The position numbers and the translations under genes are program-made. A stretch of 64,000 nt of DNA from Aplectana chamaeleonis (lineage: Eukaryota > Nematoda > Chromadorea > Rhabditida > Cosmocercidae): the NCBI GenBank assembly GCA_029168955.1, contig JAPDOI010001075.1, positions 124,001 to 188,000 on the forward strand. The letters run 5' to 3'. How positions within the stretch are numbered: the stretch's first letter is position 1; every line of letters starts with the position of its first letter. Under the pieces are notes generated by a model. The model was not told the origin of the DNA. It worked only from the letters and a program-made list of their open reading frames with translations, and made no database searches. Below are positions 35,375-45,860 of this stretch, one piece after another.

Positions 35375-37542
35375 AGATAAATTCGACAAATTGTTAAAGA
35401 AGTACAACAGATATGTATGTGAAACAAGAGCTCTTGCAAAACACCCAAAAGAATTCGTTTTACACACTGATCAACTCTAGATTAAAACGGCCACATTCAC
35501 GTCAGTGTTAACGGATGATGATGGTAATACAGCTTCAACAGACATGTCTAAAGCGTCATTGTTGCCCTGTCATTTCAAAAAGTCGTTTTCTGAGCAGTCC
35601 AACACTTCTGAGTGTCTGGATCAGCAAAGTTATACCTCGCAACTTGAAAGCTCCGTTTGGTTTCATAAAGAGGAAATCTACAATTTGCTATGTAAATTGC
35701 CTTGGTCGTATTCGGTTACACCTGATCTTGTACCACCATTTTTCATTCGAAAGGTAGCTATTGCCATCGCAGCCCCCTTAGAGCTCATTTTCAATTTTAG
35801 TTTCATGCACAGTCAGATACCCAGTAAAAGGAATCACGCCTTCGTTACTCCTATTCCCAAAAAAGCGCCTTATCCGCTAGTTAGCAACTATCGGCAAATA
35901 AGCATCTCCTCCGTTTTCGCTAGAATCTTCGAAAAAATACTGAAAACAACAGTAGTAAGACATATTGAGAGTAATGACCTGGTACCTGAAAACCAGCACG
36001 GTTTCTGGGTCGGAAGGTAGACTGAAACATTGATGCTAACGACTTTTGATGATTGGCCTATAGCACTTGATAATAAGATTGACATCGATGTTGTTTATTT
36101 TGATTTCGCGAAAGCTTTTGATAGAGTGCTTTTCAATGAGCTCATTATCAAGCTTCGGAGCACAGGTTTGCATTCTAGGATATTGAGCTGGATCAAAAAC
36201 TTCATCACTGGCAGAACCTTTCATGTTAAGGTGAACGACTCCTTTTCTGGGCCAGTAGCAATTCCCCCGGAGGGTGGCAGCTACCGGCTGTCACTGCGTG
36301 GTGACTGGGTCAAGCATTTCTCGGCTATCAATATGGACGGGCCTGCATAGAAATGCACAGGCGACGCTCAAATTAATTATCATTGCAGTCAGCCACCTGG
36401 GAGCAGTGAGCGTTCTTTTGTGAGGTGGCTGACTGCAAGGAACGGGTGGTGACTTCGCTCACCGCCGCAGAGGAAATAGAAATAGCGCGCAGAGCCAAGA
36501 GGAGCTGGGTCGATACCGAGGTCATGGGGTCGAGCACGTCCAACGGTGTTGACTTTTCGAAGCAAGTGCGCTCCAAGAAAAGGCAGTGGAGCGCTTGCGA
36601 TCCGACCAGTACGCTGTCCACTTATCACCCCAGCACAGCACGGTGGCCTATCTCGTTGTCTATGTAGGTGAGCAAGGAAAATTTGCACCCGCCGGTTGGC
36701 GGCCATCCAGCTCCGCTGCCAGCTGATAGAAATGGCAGGCGAAACGTTCGAAGATTTTATTAATGTTTCAAAGATTCCTGGCGAAGGTTAGCGGGATATT
36801 AACGTCAAAATGTCCTTAGCTGTCATGAATACGTATCGTCTATAGATTTCACGTGCTTTAATTCCATGCTAAGCTCAACTTCCAATTTCTAGAAGTTGCT
36901 GTGGTCATATTCAACCATTTTCAGATTTTTTCCAATAATCGCTCACCACAAATAAAATCAGATTTGCTTAGAAAGATATCTGAGAAAGATGACTGAAGAA
37001 CGGTTTCCTTCTTCAGAAAATGCATGAAACTTACTTGACCAGCGTGTACTAGTTACTAAATGCTGTATAATAGTTCATCTGAGTGCGGCTTTTATCTAAA
37101 CTTCGTTTTCCTCTTTCACTTCAAGTTCACTTCTTTCTATGTTGGCTGGGAAGCGTGAAACAAACCAAGGATAAAAATAGTTCATAACTAAAAAGAATCC
37201 TTTTAACTTTCCGGTAAATTGTGAAAAAACCCGAGGTTGGCTCCTCGACAATCATGCTACAAAGTATGTATTGTGTATCGTGGTTCAGTGGTAAGTGGTC
37301 ATCCAACGAAAAATTTTCAAAATCGTTTTTTGAATCAAACATTCTCCCGCTTTGATGATTTTTGCGAGAAATTCCGAAATCCCATCATCCAAGGTTGAAA
37401 ACTTATTAAATCTAAAAAAATAGACACATTTGCACGCTCCCGGAACCCATATTTACTACTGCTAGTTCGATCAAAGTTACAATGAATATGAAGAACTGTG
37501 GAGGGAGTGTATGTAAGAAAACAGAAAGAACCCCTGACACAT

Positions 37543-37625
37543 GAACATGTGGCCTAGTGGTCTAAGGCGCTGTGTTGGGCATCCGTCGCATAGGTTGGTG
37601 CGGTGCTGGTTCAAATATCGACTAG
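37543..37625 (+). tRNA. tRNA-like sequence, probably pseudogene or SINE head
   Basis: TGGCCTAGTGGTCTAAGGCG fits the D-arm and A box of a Leu/Ser-type tRNA, and GGTTCAAATAT about 55 bases on fits a decayed B box. The T stem (GCTGG against ATCGA) and the acceptor stem do not pair, and no clean anticodon arm is found. Read as a tRNA-derived relic. Confidence 0.35.
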
Positions 37626-37674
37626 CGAGATTTTTGCATTCAACGCTGCTCTTCGAGAATGATTCTCGTTCTAA

Positions 37675-37810
37675 GGGGTCGTTTATACTCCCACCGCCGA
37701 GCGGCGCGGCTGAATGCATTTCTATAATATTGATCACTCGTCGCGGCATGATCGATATTGTAGAATTGCCCTTCGCCGCGCCGCTCAGCGGCGGAAGTAT
37801 AAACGACGCC
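37675..37810. mobile_element. Compact PIF/Harbinger-like hairpin MITE
   Basis: A 136-base palindrome with ends GGGGTCGTTTATACTCCCAC and GTATAAACGACGCC and GC-rich GCCGAGCGGCGCGGC arms. It is flanked by TAA at 37672-37674 and 37811-37813. Confidence 0.75.
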
Positions 37811-38041
37811 TAAGGTGACAACCATAGGAGGCATCTAGGCGTCACTGACCTCAGGTTGGCTGCCTCTTTAAAGTCACCACATTGAGGGATTGCTACTGGC
37901 CCTAACGTCTATACAGTGACAAGCGGCGTACCGCAAGGTGGAGTTCTGTCTCCCATACTTTTCATGGTGTATACCTCGGAAATACCTGGCCTTCTATCCA
38001 ACACTATTTCCTGCAAAATGTTTGCTGACAATATCAAGATG

Positions 38042-38700
38042 ACTTACTTGACTTAATCGGTTGGCTTTCGCCTGACGCGGTCATTCCGCATCTTCACCGA
38101 GGTGTGCCGTCCTAGTAGTCAGCCGTGTCCATTTTTCACGGTCTTCAGCCACAATTTGAACACATTCCATCCAGATGTCACTATTCCATTTCCTGCGAAA
38201 CGAAACATCGCGCCTGAACTGTCTTTCGATGCCGAGTGACTTTAAATCCTCTTTAACCACATCCGTCCAGAACTTTCGCCTACGCCCAAGTGGCCGTTTC
38301 CAGACAGGATTTGGAAGCATTCTTAGAGCGTGTTGTACGAGACGATCCGGCTTTCTTCTTAGTATATGCCCGAGCAGTCCAAGTCGACTTTCCATTGCTG
38401 CTTGAGATGGCGTTAGGAGATGCTGGGACCTCCCTCGTGTCAAGCGTTGATGTACTGCGTCGATTTCCTTGTAAAGGTCTTCGTTATGGCATACACGCGG
38501 CCAGAAATATCCAAGCAAACGCCTGAAAAGCTTCCTCTCCGTGCAATCCAACCTTTCCATCTGCGTCTTCGGTGCTGCCCACGTCTCCGATCCGTACATC
38601 ATGATAGGGCGAATAGCGGATGGGTAGACGCGCAACTTGACTTCCTTCGCGATGGTGGTAGACCACAAACACTTGGTTAGAGAATTGAATGCAGACGTAT
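38042..38700 (-). pseudogene. RTE-type retrotransposon 3' end, inserted antisense
   Basis: A single minus-strand ORF of 195 codons (38668-38081) covers the C-terminal domain of an RTE-like protein: MMYGSETWAAPKTQMERLDC (YGSETW block), KLFRRLLGYFWPRV, LLGHILRRKPDRL (the xxGHxxR block), and a basic RPLGRRRKFWTDVVKEDL. It stays open over its length, so it is a younger insert than its host, 5' truncated as usual for target-primed reverse transcription. It separates two blocks of the plus-strand retrotransposon just after the ADN box. Confidence 0.75.
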
Positions 38701-39232
38701 CTGACGTAGAATATCAAGATATATAACAAAATTACAAACTCCGGTGACGTCGCCGCTCCGCAAACGGCGAATAACACCATCGTTAATTGGTCCATTGACT
38801 GGAAACTTCCCCTATCAGAAAGTAGGACGAAACTTCTATATCTTTGCAATACAAATTGCAAGCATACTTACTGTATTGGTGATACTATGCTGAGCAGAGT
38901 GGAGCGTTTGCGCGATCTGGGTTTTACAATCGACTCATCACTTAATTTCCATGAACACTGTAAAATTATAGCGAAAAAGGCAGACAGGACTCTTAACAAT
39001 ATTTTCAAATCGTTGACTACAAATTCGCTCAATCACTTACTTTTGGCATATAAGACCTATGTTCGTCCAGTTCTCGTGTCTGTCTTTGATCCCTCATCTG
39101 TACGTAGCCAGACCAGACTCGAGGCTGTGCAAAACAGCTTTACGAGGAAGTAGTGGATACGTACACATGGATATGACCATGCCACCATTCTTTCAGCTTC
39201 CGCTCGCAACAGCATTTTCAAACTTCCATCAC

Positions 39233-39726
39233 TTAAAGGCAGTGTTCACGATGAAAACAGTTTTCGAAATTCCACTAGGATTGGGTAGTAGAGGGACACT
39301 CTGTAACGTTAACGTCGAAAGAACGCATCAAAACGAGCCAGGAAGAGCCCCAAAAGAGCCCGAAGTTGCAACTTTGAGCGCATTGAGAACCCCAAAAGCG
39401 CATCACACGCCCACCGACGTGAGCAAATGAATGCTCGAGATCGTGAGATGAGCGATGATTTTCAATCATTAGCTCCGTTCTTCCCTTCATTCTCAGCTTC
39501 TCTCTATACTCAGGTCAGCTCGCATAGATCGGCTGCAAAAGACGGAAGTTACAAGCCTCGGACAACTCGTCCACCATGTTTCCATAGCTCAATCTTTAAG
39601 GGACCATATCTGCGTTCACAGAAGGTCTTGTATGATTTCAGAGACACCATTGGAATCAGCATGGGGCCGTTTTCAAGTTAGGCGGAAAAACAGAAAAACG
39701 ATTTCCATCGTGAACACTGCCTTTAA
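39233..39726 (-). mobile_element. Family C MITE, first of a three-element chain
   Basis: TTAA-AGGCAGTGTTCACGAT to ATCGTGAACACTGCCT-TTAA, 494 bases. Its right TTAA (39723-39726) is also the left TTAA of the next element. Confidence 0.9.
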
Positions 39727-40216
39727 AGGCACTGTTCGCGATAAACTTCATTCTCGAATTTTCCATGACAAACGCTTCTCGTGGCTTTCAGAAGCAGAAC
39801 AGCGTCGAAAAAACGGGACGAAAAGCTACCCAGGAGCCGCAAAACGGCTTAGAAAAGTGGGAAAACCCCGCCATTAAAAGGGCAAGTCCCGCCTCTTCCC
39901 GCCCCTCGTTGTGAACAAAGGAGCACACGAAATCGTGAGTTGAGCGATGGTTTCCTATCAAAAGCCCCGTTCTTCCCTTCACTCTCAACTTCTCTCTTCA
40001 CTCAGGTCAGCTCGCACACATTGGCTGCAAAAAACGGAAGTTACAAGCCTTGGACAACTCGTCCACCATTTCCCTACCTCAAATTTTGACGGACCATAAC
40101 TCCATTCCCAGAAGGTCTTGTACGATTCCAGAAGCATCATTGGAATCAGAATGGGACCGGTTTCAAGATAGGCAAAAAAACAGAAAAGCGATTTTAATCG
40201 CGAACAGTGCCTTTAA
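39723..40216 (-). mobile_element. Family C-like MITE, middle of chain
   Basis: Ends AGGCACTGTTCGCGAT and ATCGCGAACAGTGCCT, 494 bases, sharing TTAA with both neighbours. Its termini match each other but differ from standard family C, so it is a subfamily. Confidence 0.9.
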
Positions 40217-40771
40217 AGGCAGTGGTCACGATGAAAAACGTTATCGAAAAAACTACAAAAATCAGCTTAGACATAAAACAGCTCAAAAACTATGAAGGTA
40301 GCGCGGCGAAAAAAAAAGAAAAGAAATAGAAGAAAAAAATTAGAGGTCTAGAATTAGAGTTTTTAAGACCCTAAATTCCCAGTTCGTGCACACGTGCACA
40401 GAAAGATCACAGTCTCAAACCAAGCAGTCAAAAATCATCGACACTCAGAGGAAGAAATAAATGCAAATTTACCTAATAAAACAGCTGAACAATGAAACAA
40501 GCACTTCAACCTATGTTTTTGACCAGATGTGTACATAAATCCGAAAGTTCATTGACTGAAATTCAAGTTCAAGCCAGCTGATGTTCTTGATATTAGAGAT
40601 CATCGATGCCGATGATGTGGGGTGGTCTCCTCCACCATGAAAAGAAAAAGAAAGTTGAGGCTTCGAATTTGGCCCAGAATAGTTTCTTATAGGTTCCACT
40701 ACTCTATACCCAGAAAAGGGTTCAGAGAGGAAAAGTAGACGAGCATATTTGAGTGCGACCACTGCCTTTAA
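40213..40771 (+). mobile_element. Family D MITE, last of chain
   Basis: Ends AGGCAGTGGTCACGAT and GCGACCACTGCCT, 559 bases. After its right TTAA (40768-40771) the retrotransposon frame resumes with KFRRKNND. Confidence 0.9.
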
Positions 40772-41189
40772 GTTCCGTAGAAAAAATAACGACTTTATGA
40801 TGATCTACAAAATGATGGCAGGTAAAATTAATCTTCATATCAGGCATTTTTATACTGTTTCCGCATCTAATACCAGAGATGGTGCAAGCAAAATTGGTTT
40901 TACTAGAGCGAAAACCCGTCTGCGTTCCTCGTTTTTTAAGCAGAGAGCTGGTTCTGAATTTTTAAAATTCTCTAAAAAGCACGCACTGCCAAACTCTCTG
41001 GGCCAATTCAAAAGACTACTTGATAGGTACCTCAGGAACTAACTCATCGGTTTATCACGTTCTGCTCTGTTGCTATTTTATGCTATAACTGTTTCACATT
41101 TACTGTACAAATCACAATTTTTCTGCGTTTTGTGTTTGAAGCGTGAATTTATGTCACGTATGAATAAATAAATAAATATATGAACCTGT

Positions 41190-41475
41190 GGGTTCCGAGC
41201 TTGCTGCTTGAGCTATGGAGCAGCAAGCTTTTAAGCTCCGGGGATGTTCAAGAGAGCTTAAAGGCTGCTGATTCGTGCCTCAAGCAGCAACTTGGAACTC
41301 GCAGCTTCAACCCTTAAGCATCAAGCTTCAACTTGCAGCTCTAATTAAGACATGAAATATAAGTATATGTTACGTGTCATATAAGTGTATGTTGCATGTA
41401 ACTTAAGTGTAGGTTACATGCCATATAAAGGTAAGTTACTTGAATGTCTCAAGTATCTTACACTTTATATTACAC
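41190..41475 (-). repeat. Fragment related to the CTCAG-ended elements
   Basis: Contains the AAGCTT-rich segment and TTACATG-type repeats seen at 22.6 and 42.2-43.0 kb. It keeps an unfilled site CAACCCTTAAGCATCAAGC (41308-41326) that corresponds to the filled site of the family A MITE at 42307. Confidence 0.6.
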
Positions 41476-41631
41476 TAGCGAGACCGAGCGAATTTTTCGC
41501 GCAAGAAAACTTTCCCATGGGTCAACTTGTGGAGACAGATTAGTTTGTCGAAACGGTTGTGACTGACTTCCGTCTGCCTAAAAGTTGCTGTTTGTATGGG
41601 CTTTTATAAGCAAAGCAGGTTGATGTATATT

Positions 41632-43052
41632 CTCACAAAAATGAAAACATGTTACATGTAATATAAAAGGCCTGAATTTATATACATGTAATATAAATTG
41701 GCCGATGTATATTACTTGCAAATTATCTCGACCGATGTATGTTACATGTAATATATTGGTCCCTCGCTTGCAGGCCAAATGTCGCAAGTAATATGTTTTC
41801 GATGGTGAAAACATAATACTTGTAACATAAGAGACGATTACAATATACTTGTAATACATCTCCGTCAATGTAAGTTACATGTGAATTATCTCTAGTCAAG
41901 TAAATTACATGTAGTATAAGTGTAACATAATTCAAGTATCTCCAGCAACTAAGGGCCCATGCTGAACACTTTCTGCAAACCTGCACAGCATACGGGCCGC
42001 CTCATACCTCACCGATGAGCGCAGACCCGTGGAATTGACATTCGACAGGGTGGTCACTCGCCCTGGCCGAGTCGTTGATCTCTCGCTCCTCATGGTTCGT
42101 GCTAATCCTGAGGAGGATTAGAGGGATCGACACACGATATTTTTGAAACGAGCTTAAGTCCACTGCTTCACGTATGAAGCTGTGTGTTAAAAGCTTGCTC
42201 TTTCAGTCATGAAGCAGCGAGCTTTAAGCTCCTGGGATGTCCAAGAGAGTTTAAAGCTTGCTGATTCGTACCTGAAGCAGTAGCCAGGAACTTGCAGCTC
42301 CAACCCTTAAAGGCAGTGTTCACGATGATTCTCGTTTCCAAGTTTTCCACTCAAAACAATGCGTTGGCAACCAAATGTTACCAAAATCACGAAGAAACGG
42401 CGAAAAACGCACTAATTCGTCTTATTTCAGTGACATTATTCTATGGCCTGGACTAGTTGACTGGCTGGAAGAACATGTTCACGGTGGTTGTCACCGGTAA
42501 AAAATGGGACTAATCGAAAATGGAAGAATATTTTGGGCAAAATATTATTAGTTAGGGTCCGAAGGAAAGAACGGAGCAATACATAATGGAGAATTGCAAA
42601 AAACGGGTCCACAAAAGATTTCATTGTCACAACGAACAGTTCCATTGATACTTAAGAGGCGGGCTGATACTTGAGGATTTCGTGCCCTTCTGGTGCGTTT
42701 TTCTCGGTTTCTTCGTCATTTCAGTTCTACTCGGGGGCCAAACAATCGATTCAGCTATTAATCTCATAATCGAAGATTATCGTGAACACTGTCTTTAAAG
42801 CATTGAGCTTCGACTTGCAGCTCTAATTAAGTTACATGAAATAGTATAAGTGTATGTTACATGTAATATAAGTTTATGTTTTATGTAACATAAGTGTATG
42901 TTACATGTAATATAAGTTCATGTTACATGTAATATAAGTGTATGTTACATGTAATATAAGTGTAGGTTACATGCAATATAAAGGTAATATACTTGAATGT
43001 CTCAAGTATCTTACACTTTATATTACAAGTAACATGTATTCATTTATCTGAG
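41632..43052 (-). mobile_element. CTCAG-ended TTACATGTAATA element, copy 3
   Basis: Ends CTCACAAAAATGAAAACATG and ATGTATTCATTTATCTGAG. A long run of TTACATGTAATATAAGTGTA units fills 42830-42985. It contains the family A MITE; without it the element is about 930 bases, near the 867 of copy 1. Confidence 0.65.
42307..42798 (+). mobile_element. TTAA-flanked MITE, family A copy 2
   Basis: 492 bases with ends AGGCAGTGTTCACGAT and ATCGTGAACACTGTCT, sequence close to 2800-3291. Inserted in the CTCAG-ended element at a TTAA that is unfilled in the paralogue at 41314-41317. Confidence 0.85.
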
Positions 43053-43497
43053 TTTGGCAAGGGGCATCAAAACTTGAGATCAAGCCGGAAAACATAAGCA
43101 GCTAGCGGTAGATTGCCGGTTGCTGCCGGCATCAAACTTACGACCCCTTCCTTCCCTTCTTCTGTTATGCCGCGACCCACTGCCGTTCCTTCGAACTTGT
43201 AAAGTCCACATGTCATGTATGTTATCCTCTAATGTGTAATATGTTGTAAGACATTTTCTAATGCAATTTCCTTATGTAATGAATTGTATTTGGTTGGTAC
43301 CTAATTCTTTCGATCCAGTTGTCCTTGAAAGTGCACTGGTCACTTCAGGTCACGCCCCCTGATTCTCACCCCCACTCTAAAAGTGCAAGTCGCCACCTCC
43401 GGTCACGCCTTCTGTTTCCCTACCTACCGTACCACTTCCGGTCAGCCTACCAGACAGTGTCATTTTCGGTGCCGCCTTCTGGAGCTGTAGCCAGCCC

Positions 43498-43504
43498 TAT
43501 AAAA
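43498..43504 (+). promoter_or_regulatory. TATA box of the LTR promoter
   Basis: CCCTATAAAAGTC, placed about 60 bases before the AATAAA signal; transcription would start some 25-30 bases downstream. The equivalent region is deleted in the 3' LTR. Confidence 0.6.
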
Positions 43505-43557
43505 GTCGACTTGTCTTTCGGCATGTAGATTTGAATTCTTGCTCTTGTTTTTGTTTT

Positions 43558-43563
43558 AATAAA
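43558..43563 (+). terminator. LTR polyadenylation signal
   Basis: AATAAA in TTTTAATAAACTTTTTG within the 5' LTR. It is missing from the shortened 3' LTR, where it would be needed to end the transcript. Confidence 0.55.
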
Positions 43564-43710
43564 CTTTTTGTGAACTTCTCTCTCTTTCTTGTCCTAAACT
43601 CTGGAACTCGCAGTCCTCCGCTTGTCCACTGGGAAAAAACCACTAGACAAGCTCTTCTGCGGAATCGTAGAAGAACTCTCTCCTCAGTAGAGCACCTCCC
43701 TTGGATTACA

Positions 43711-43728
43711 TGGGGGCCAAGCCTAACA
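43711..43728 (+). other. Candidate primer binding site
   Basis: TGGGGGCCAAGCC follows the 5' LTR directly and starts with TGG, as tRNA-complementary primer sites do. The first seven bases agree with proline-tRNA-type sites; the rest is unverified. Confidence 0.4.
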
Positions 43729-43774
43729 AGTCGGATTGACTGAACAGTTTCTTTGCAGAGTTTTGAAATAAGAC

Positions 43775-45208
43775 ATGCCTTCTTCTTGCGGTAGTAGTTC
43801 TGCTATCACTGTGGACTACACAGATCGAGACGAACAAACGGACGACGATCAAGCCGCTTTAACAGGCGTAGAGGTGAGTCAAGTGATTGCTCAGGTAGCC
43901 TCCGCATTTGACAACACCAGAACGCGGTTAGACGATATTCTAAACGATCAGATTCGCAATCTTTCTGCACACAAAAAGCTCAATAATTTGGATGCAGTTG
44001 GATCAACTGTTGACATTGCTAGGGAGAAAGCTGAGCTCATAGTCCGCGAAGCAAGACACTCGATATCCGAGGAAATTGCATTAACTCCGGAAGAATTGCG
44101 CACAGTTTTGCCAATCGCGAGTTATAATAGCGGGTTGATGCAGCGCCTAGCAGAAGAGCTGAATTGCGATATTCCTGTTGTTATACCTGCAGTATGAGGT
44201 AAGAGTCTTGAGGTAGATACACTCAGATCACAGCTTACTGAGAAGGTGAAAAACCTTGAAAGTTTGAAAAACCTGAATACTCAGTTGCAGGGTCAGGTGA
44301 GCACTCTCACAGCAAGGATCGAGAGCATGTTTGGTCCGTTGGAAAGTGAACAACAGCATGGGATTCAAAAGTTCTCAAGGTGAGCAGAAAAGCAAAGTTA
44401 ACTGGTCAGATGTTAGCAAACAGCTGTTATCACTAAATAGAGTCAAGAACGGTAATGTTCAGAACCGCCATCTCGAACACCGCAGATCGAAAGATAGGAG
44501 GGAGACACAGGCGCCAGAGGTCAATCTCAAGCGAACGGTCGAGTGCATCATCGGAACTGTCTTCCAGCGTGTCGACCATCGGTGAATCCGCTTCAGTTGC
44601 TTAAAATTCGGCGGGAAGGAGGGAACCCTCAGAGATAAACGCGGTTTCTGATGCTATGAACGGCATGTTCAGCGTTTTCAAAGAGGTTCTCAAAGCGCAA
44701 AGCACAGCGGATGTAGCTACATACGCTGGGAAAAGCTCTGTCAGTGACTTTTTCAGGCTTTAGAAGTAAATTATTCCTCTAGAGTGTGGTCTGACAGCGA
44801 CAGGCATGACATATTGGTAAACCACTTGGTAGGATCGGCCCGGTCCACATACAAAGCCTTACCAGAGCGTCAAAAGCGGTAGTTTCAGCGGGATAGTCGC
44901 TGCGCTCAAACAAGCCCGTCACAACCCATGCGAGAAACTGGAACTAATGAGCAAATGGGACAACCTCGCGAAAAAGCACGAAGAATCAGTCGCGCATTTC
45001 TGCTGTCGTATGGAGGATATCTCTAGACAGATCCATCCGAATGATGATTGGAATTTCCATCTGGCTTCTAAGCTGTACTCTTGTTTGCAGCACTGGAGAG
45101 ACTCGTACCATACTTTTGCGGCTTTTGAAGCAAACAATGGTGAAGTCTACGAAGGTGTCAAAATAGTGGCGCTACTTTTCGAAAAAACGAGAGCTGTTGG
45201 ATTTTAGA
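43775..45208 (+). pseudogene. Broken gag region
   Basis: Starts at an ATG (43775) 16 bases after a TTTCTTTGCAG that could act as a splice or trans-splice acceptor. The first ORF (140 codons) is acidic and helical (DNTRTRLDDILNDQIRNLSA) and ends at a TGA at 44195. The same frame continues as a coiled-coil-like stretch (TLRSQLTEKVKNLESLKNLN) to about 44380. A later piece, 44947-45205, reads KWDNLAKKHEESVAHFCCRM and GVKIVALLFEKTRAV, a gag-like helical domain, ending at a TAG. No CCHC zinc knuckle was found. Position between the 5' LTR and protease is the main evidence for gag. Confidence 0.6.
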
Positions 45209-45455
45209 AAACAGGATTCACAGAAAGTTCCAAATCTTTTAAGAAGAAGACGTTCGCGGTAAACGCTACGAATTCTAATCAAAAAGAGCGTACGGGGAAG
45301 TACCCAAACTTAGTCCAAAACGGGAAGTATCCCACCAAACCCCACAATACTTTTCCTAAGAGCAAAAACTCAGGCGAGAATGGCTCTGGAACGAGTAGGA
45401 CAGTCAAAGACGGTGCTCTTGATGCGAAGTCATTATCTACATTTGTAGAAGACTG

Positions 45456-45860
45456 GTGTGGGATGGTTCGCACGCAAAGTTCACCAACAAAATTGGGCGC
45501 TGTTGCGGTAGGGAAACCAACTTATGCGACGCGCAAATTTTTGGGATAAAGGTGAAAGCGTTAATTGATACTGGTTCCCTAATTTCGATCGTACCAGCCG
45601 CACTTCTCAAGCGAGCTAAAAATAAAGGCTGCGACTTGGACAAAGAAGTCGAAATGTAGGAGACGGACAGGAACACAAAGTTTTCGATGCCTCAGGCGAT
45701 CAATTGAATTTTCTGGCCATAGGTGTTAACGCGGAAATAGGTGTAAAAGAGGCGGGTAGCGCTCGAGTTTTTACGCATGTCCAGATGAGCGAGGGCAATA
45801 TCCCGGTTTTGGGAACCAACGTTCTAAGTGCTATGGGAATCCAGCTCACGTTTGGACCGA
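45456..45860 (+). pseudogene. Retroviral-type aspartic protease, split
   Basis: The catalytic triad is in KALIDTGSLISIVPAALL (Asp codon at 45567). That frame stops with TAG at 45657-45659. The second half, with IPVLGTNVLSAMGI (the usual hydrophobic-hydrophobic-LGT motif), is in the next frame and belongs to the long pol ORF. A frameshift between 45650 and 45704 separates the halves. Confidence 0.75.

Larger units (their letters stand above)
36254..37896. mobile_element. DNA element inserted in the retrotransposon
   Basis: Ends AGTAGCAATTCCC and GGGATTGCTACT are inverted repeats, flanked by GGGCC and GGCCC. On either side the host RT reads VNDSFSG and then PNVYTVTSGVPQG, so removing this segment restores a normal motif-B lead-in. 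The interior has no recognised gene. An 81-codon ORF at 36425-36667 has some coding look (RVVTSLTAAEEIEIARRAKR) but no family. It contains a later hairpin MITE at 37675-37810. Confidence 0.55.
35365..41177 (+). pseudogene. CR1/Jockey-like non-LTR retrotransposon, split by insertions
   Basis: One 5'-truncated copy, lacking the endonuclease, whose RT is spread over four blocks. 35365-36253: FDKLLKKYNRYVCETRAL, NLLCKLPWSYSVTPD, PIPKKA, NYRQISISSVFARIFEKIL, then VYFDFAKAFDRV (motif A) and GRTFHVKVNDSFSG. 37897-38041: VTSGVPQGGVLSPILF (motif B) and FADNIKM (catalytic ADD changed to ADN). About 38700-39232: NWSIDWKLPLSESRTKLLY, RLRDLGFTIDSS, AYKTYVRPVL and an AVQNSFTR block. 40772-41041: FRRKNNDFMMIYK to the LDRYLRN end with a stop. 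A 3' tail of AATA repeats ends near 41177. Interruptions are 36254-37896, about 38042-38700 and 39233-40771. Several frameshifts exist outside the insertions. Confidence 0.8.
43211..43710 (+). repeat. 5' LTR (about 500 bp)
   Basis: TG...CA ends, with a TATA box, a polyadenylation signal and a stretch GTTGTCCTTGAAAGTGCACT identical in both LTRs. Compared with the 3' LTR it has about 200 extra bases in the middle. Confidence 0.85.

Noticed and set aside
37262..37296. tRNA A-box-like GTGGTTCAGTGGTAAG
   Set aside because: No B box or pairing stems follow.
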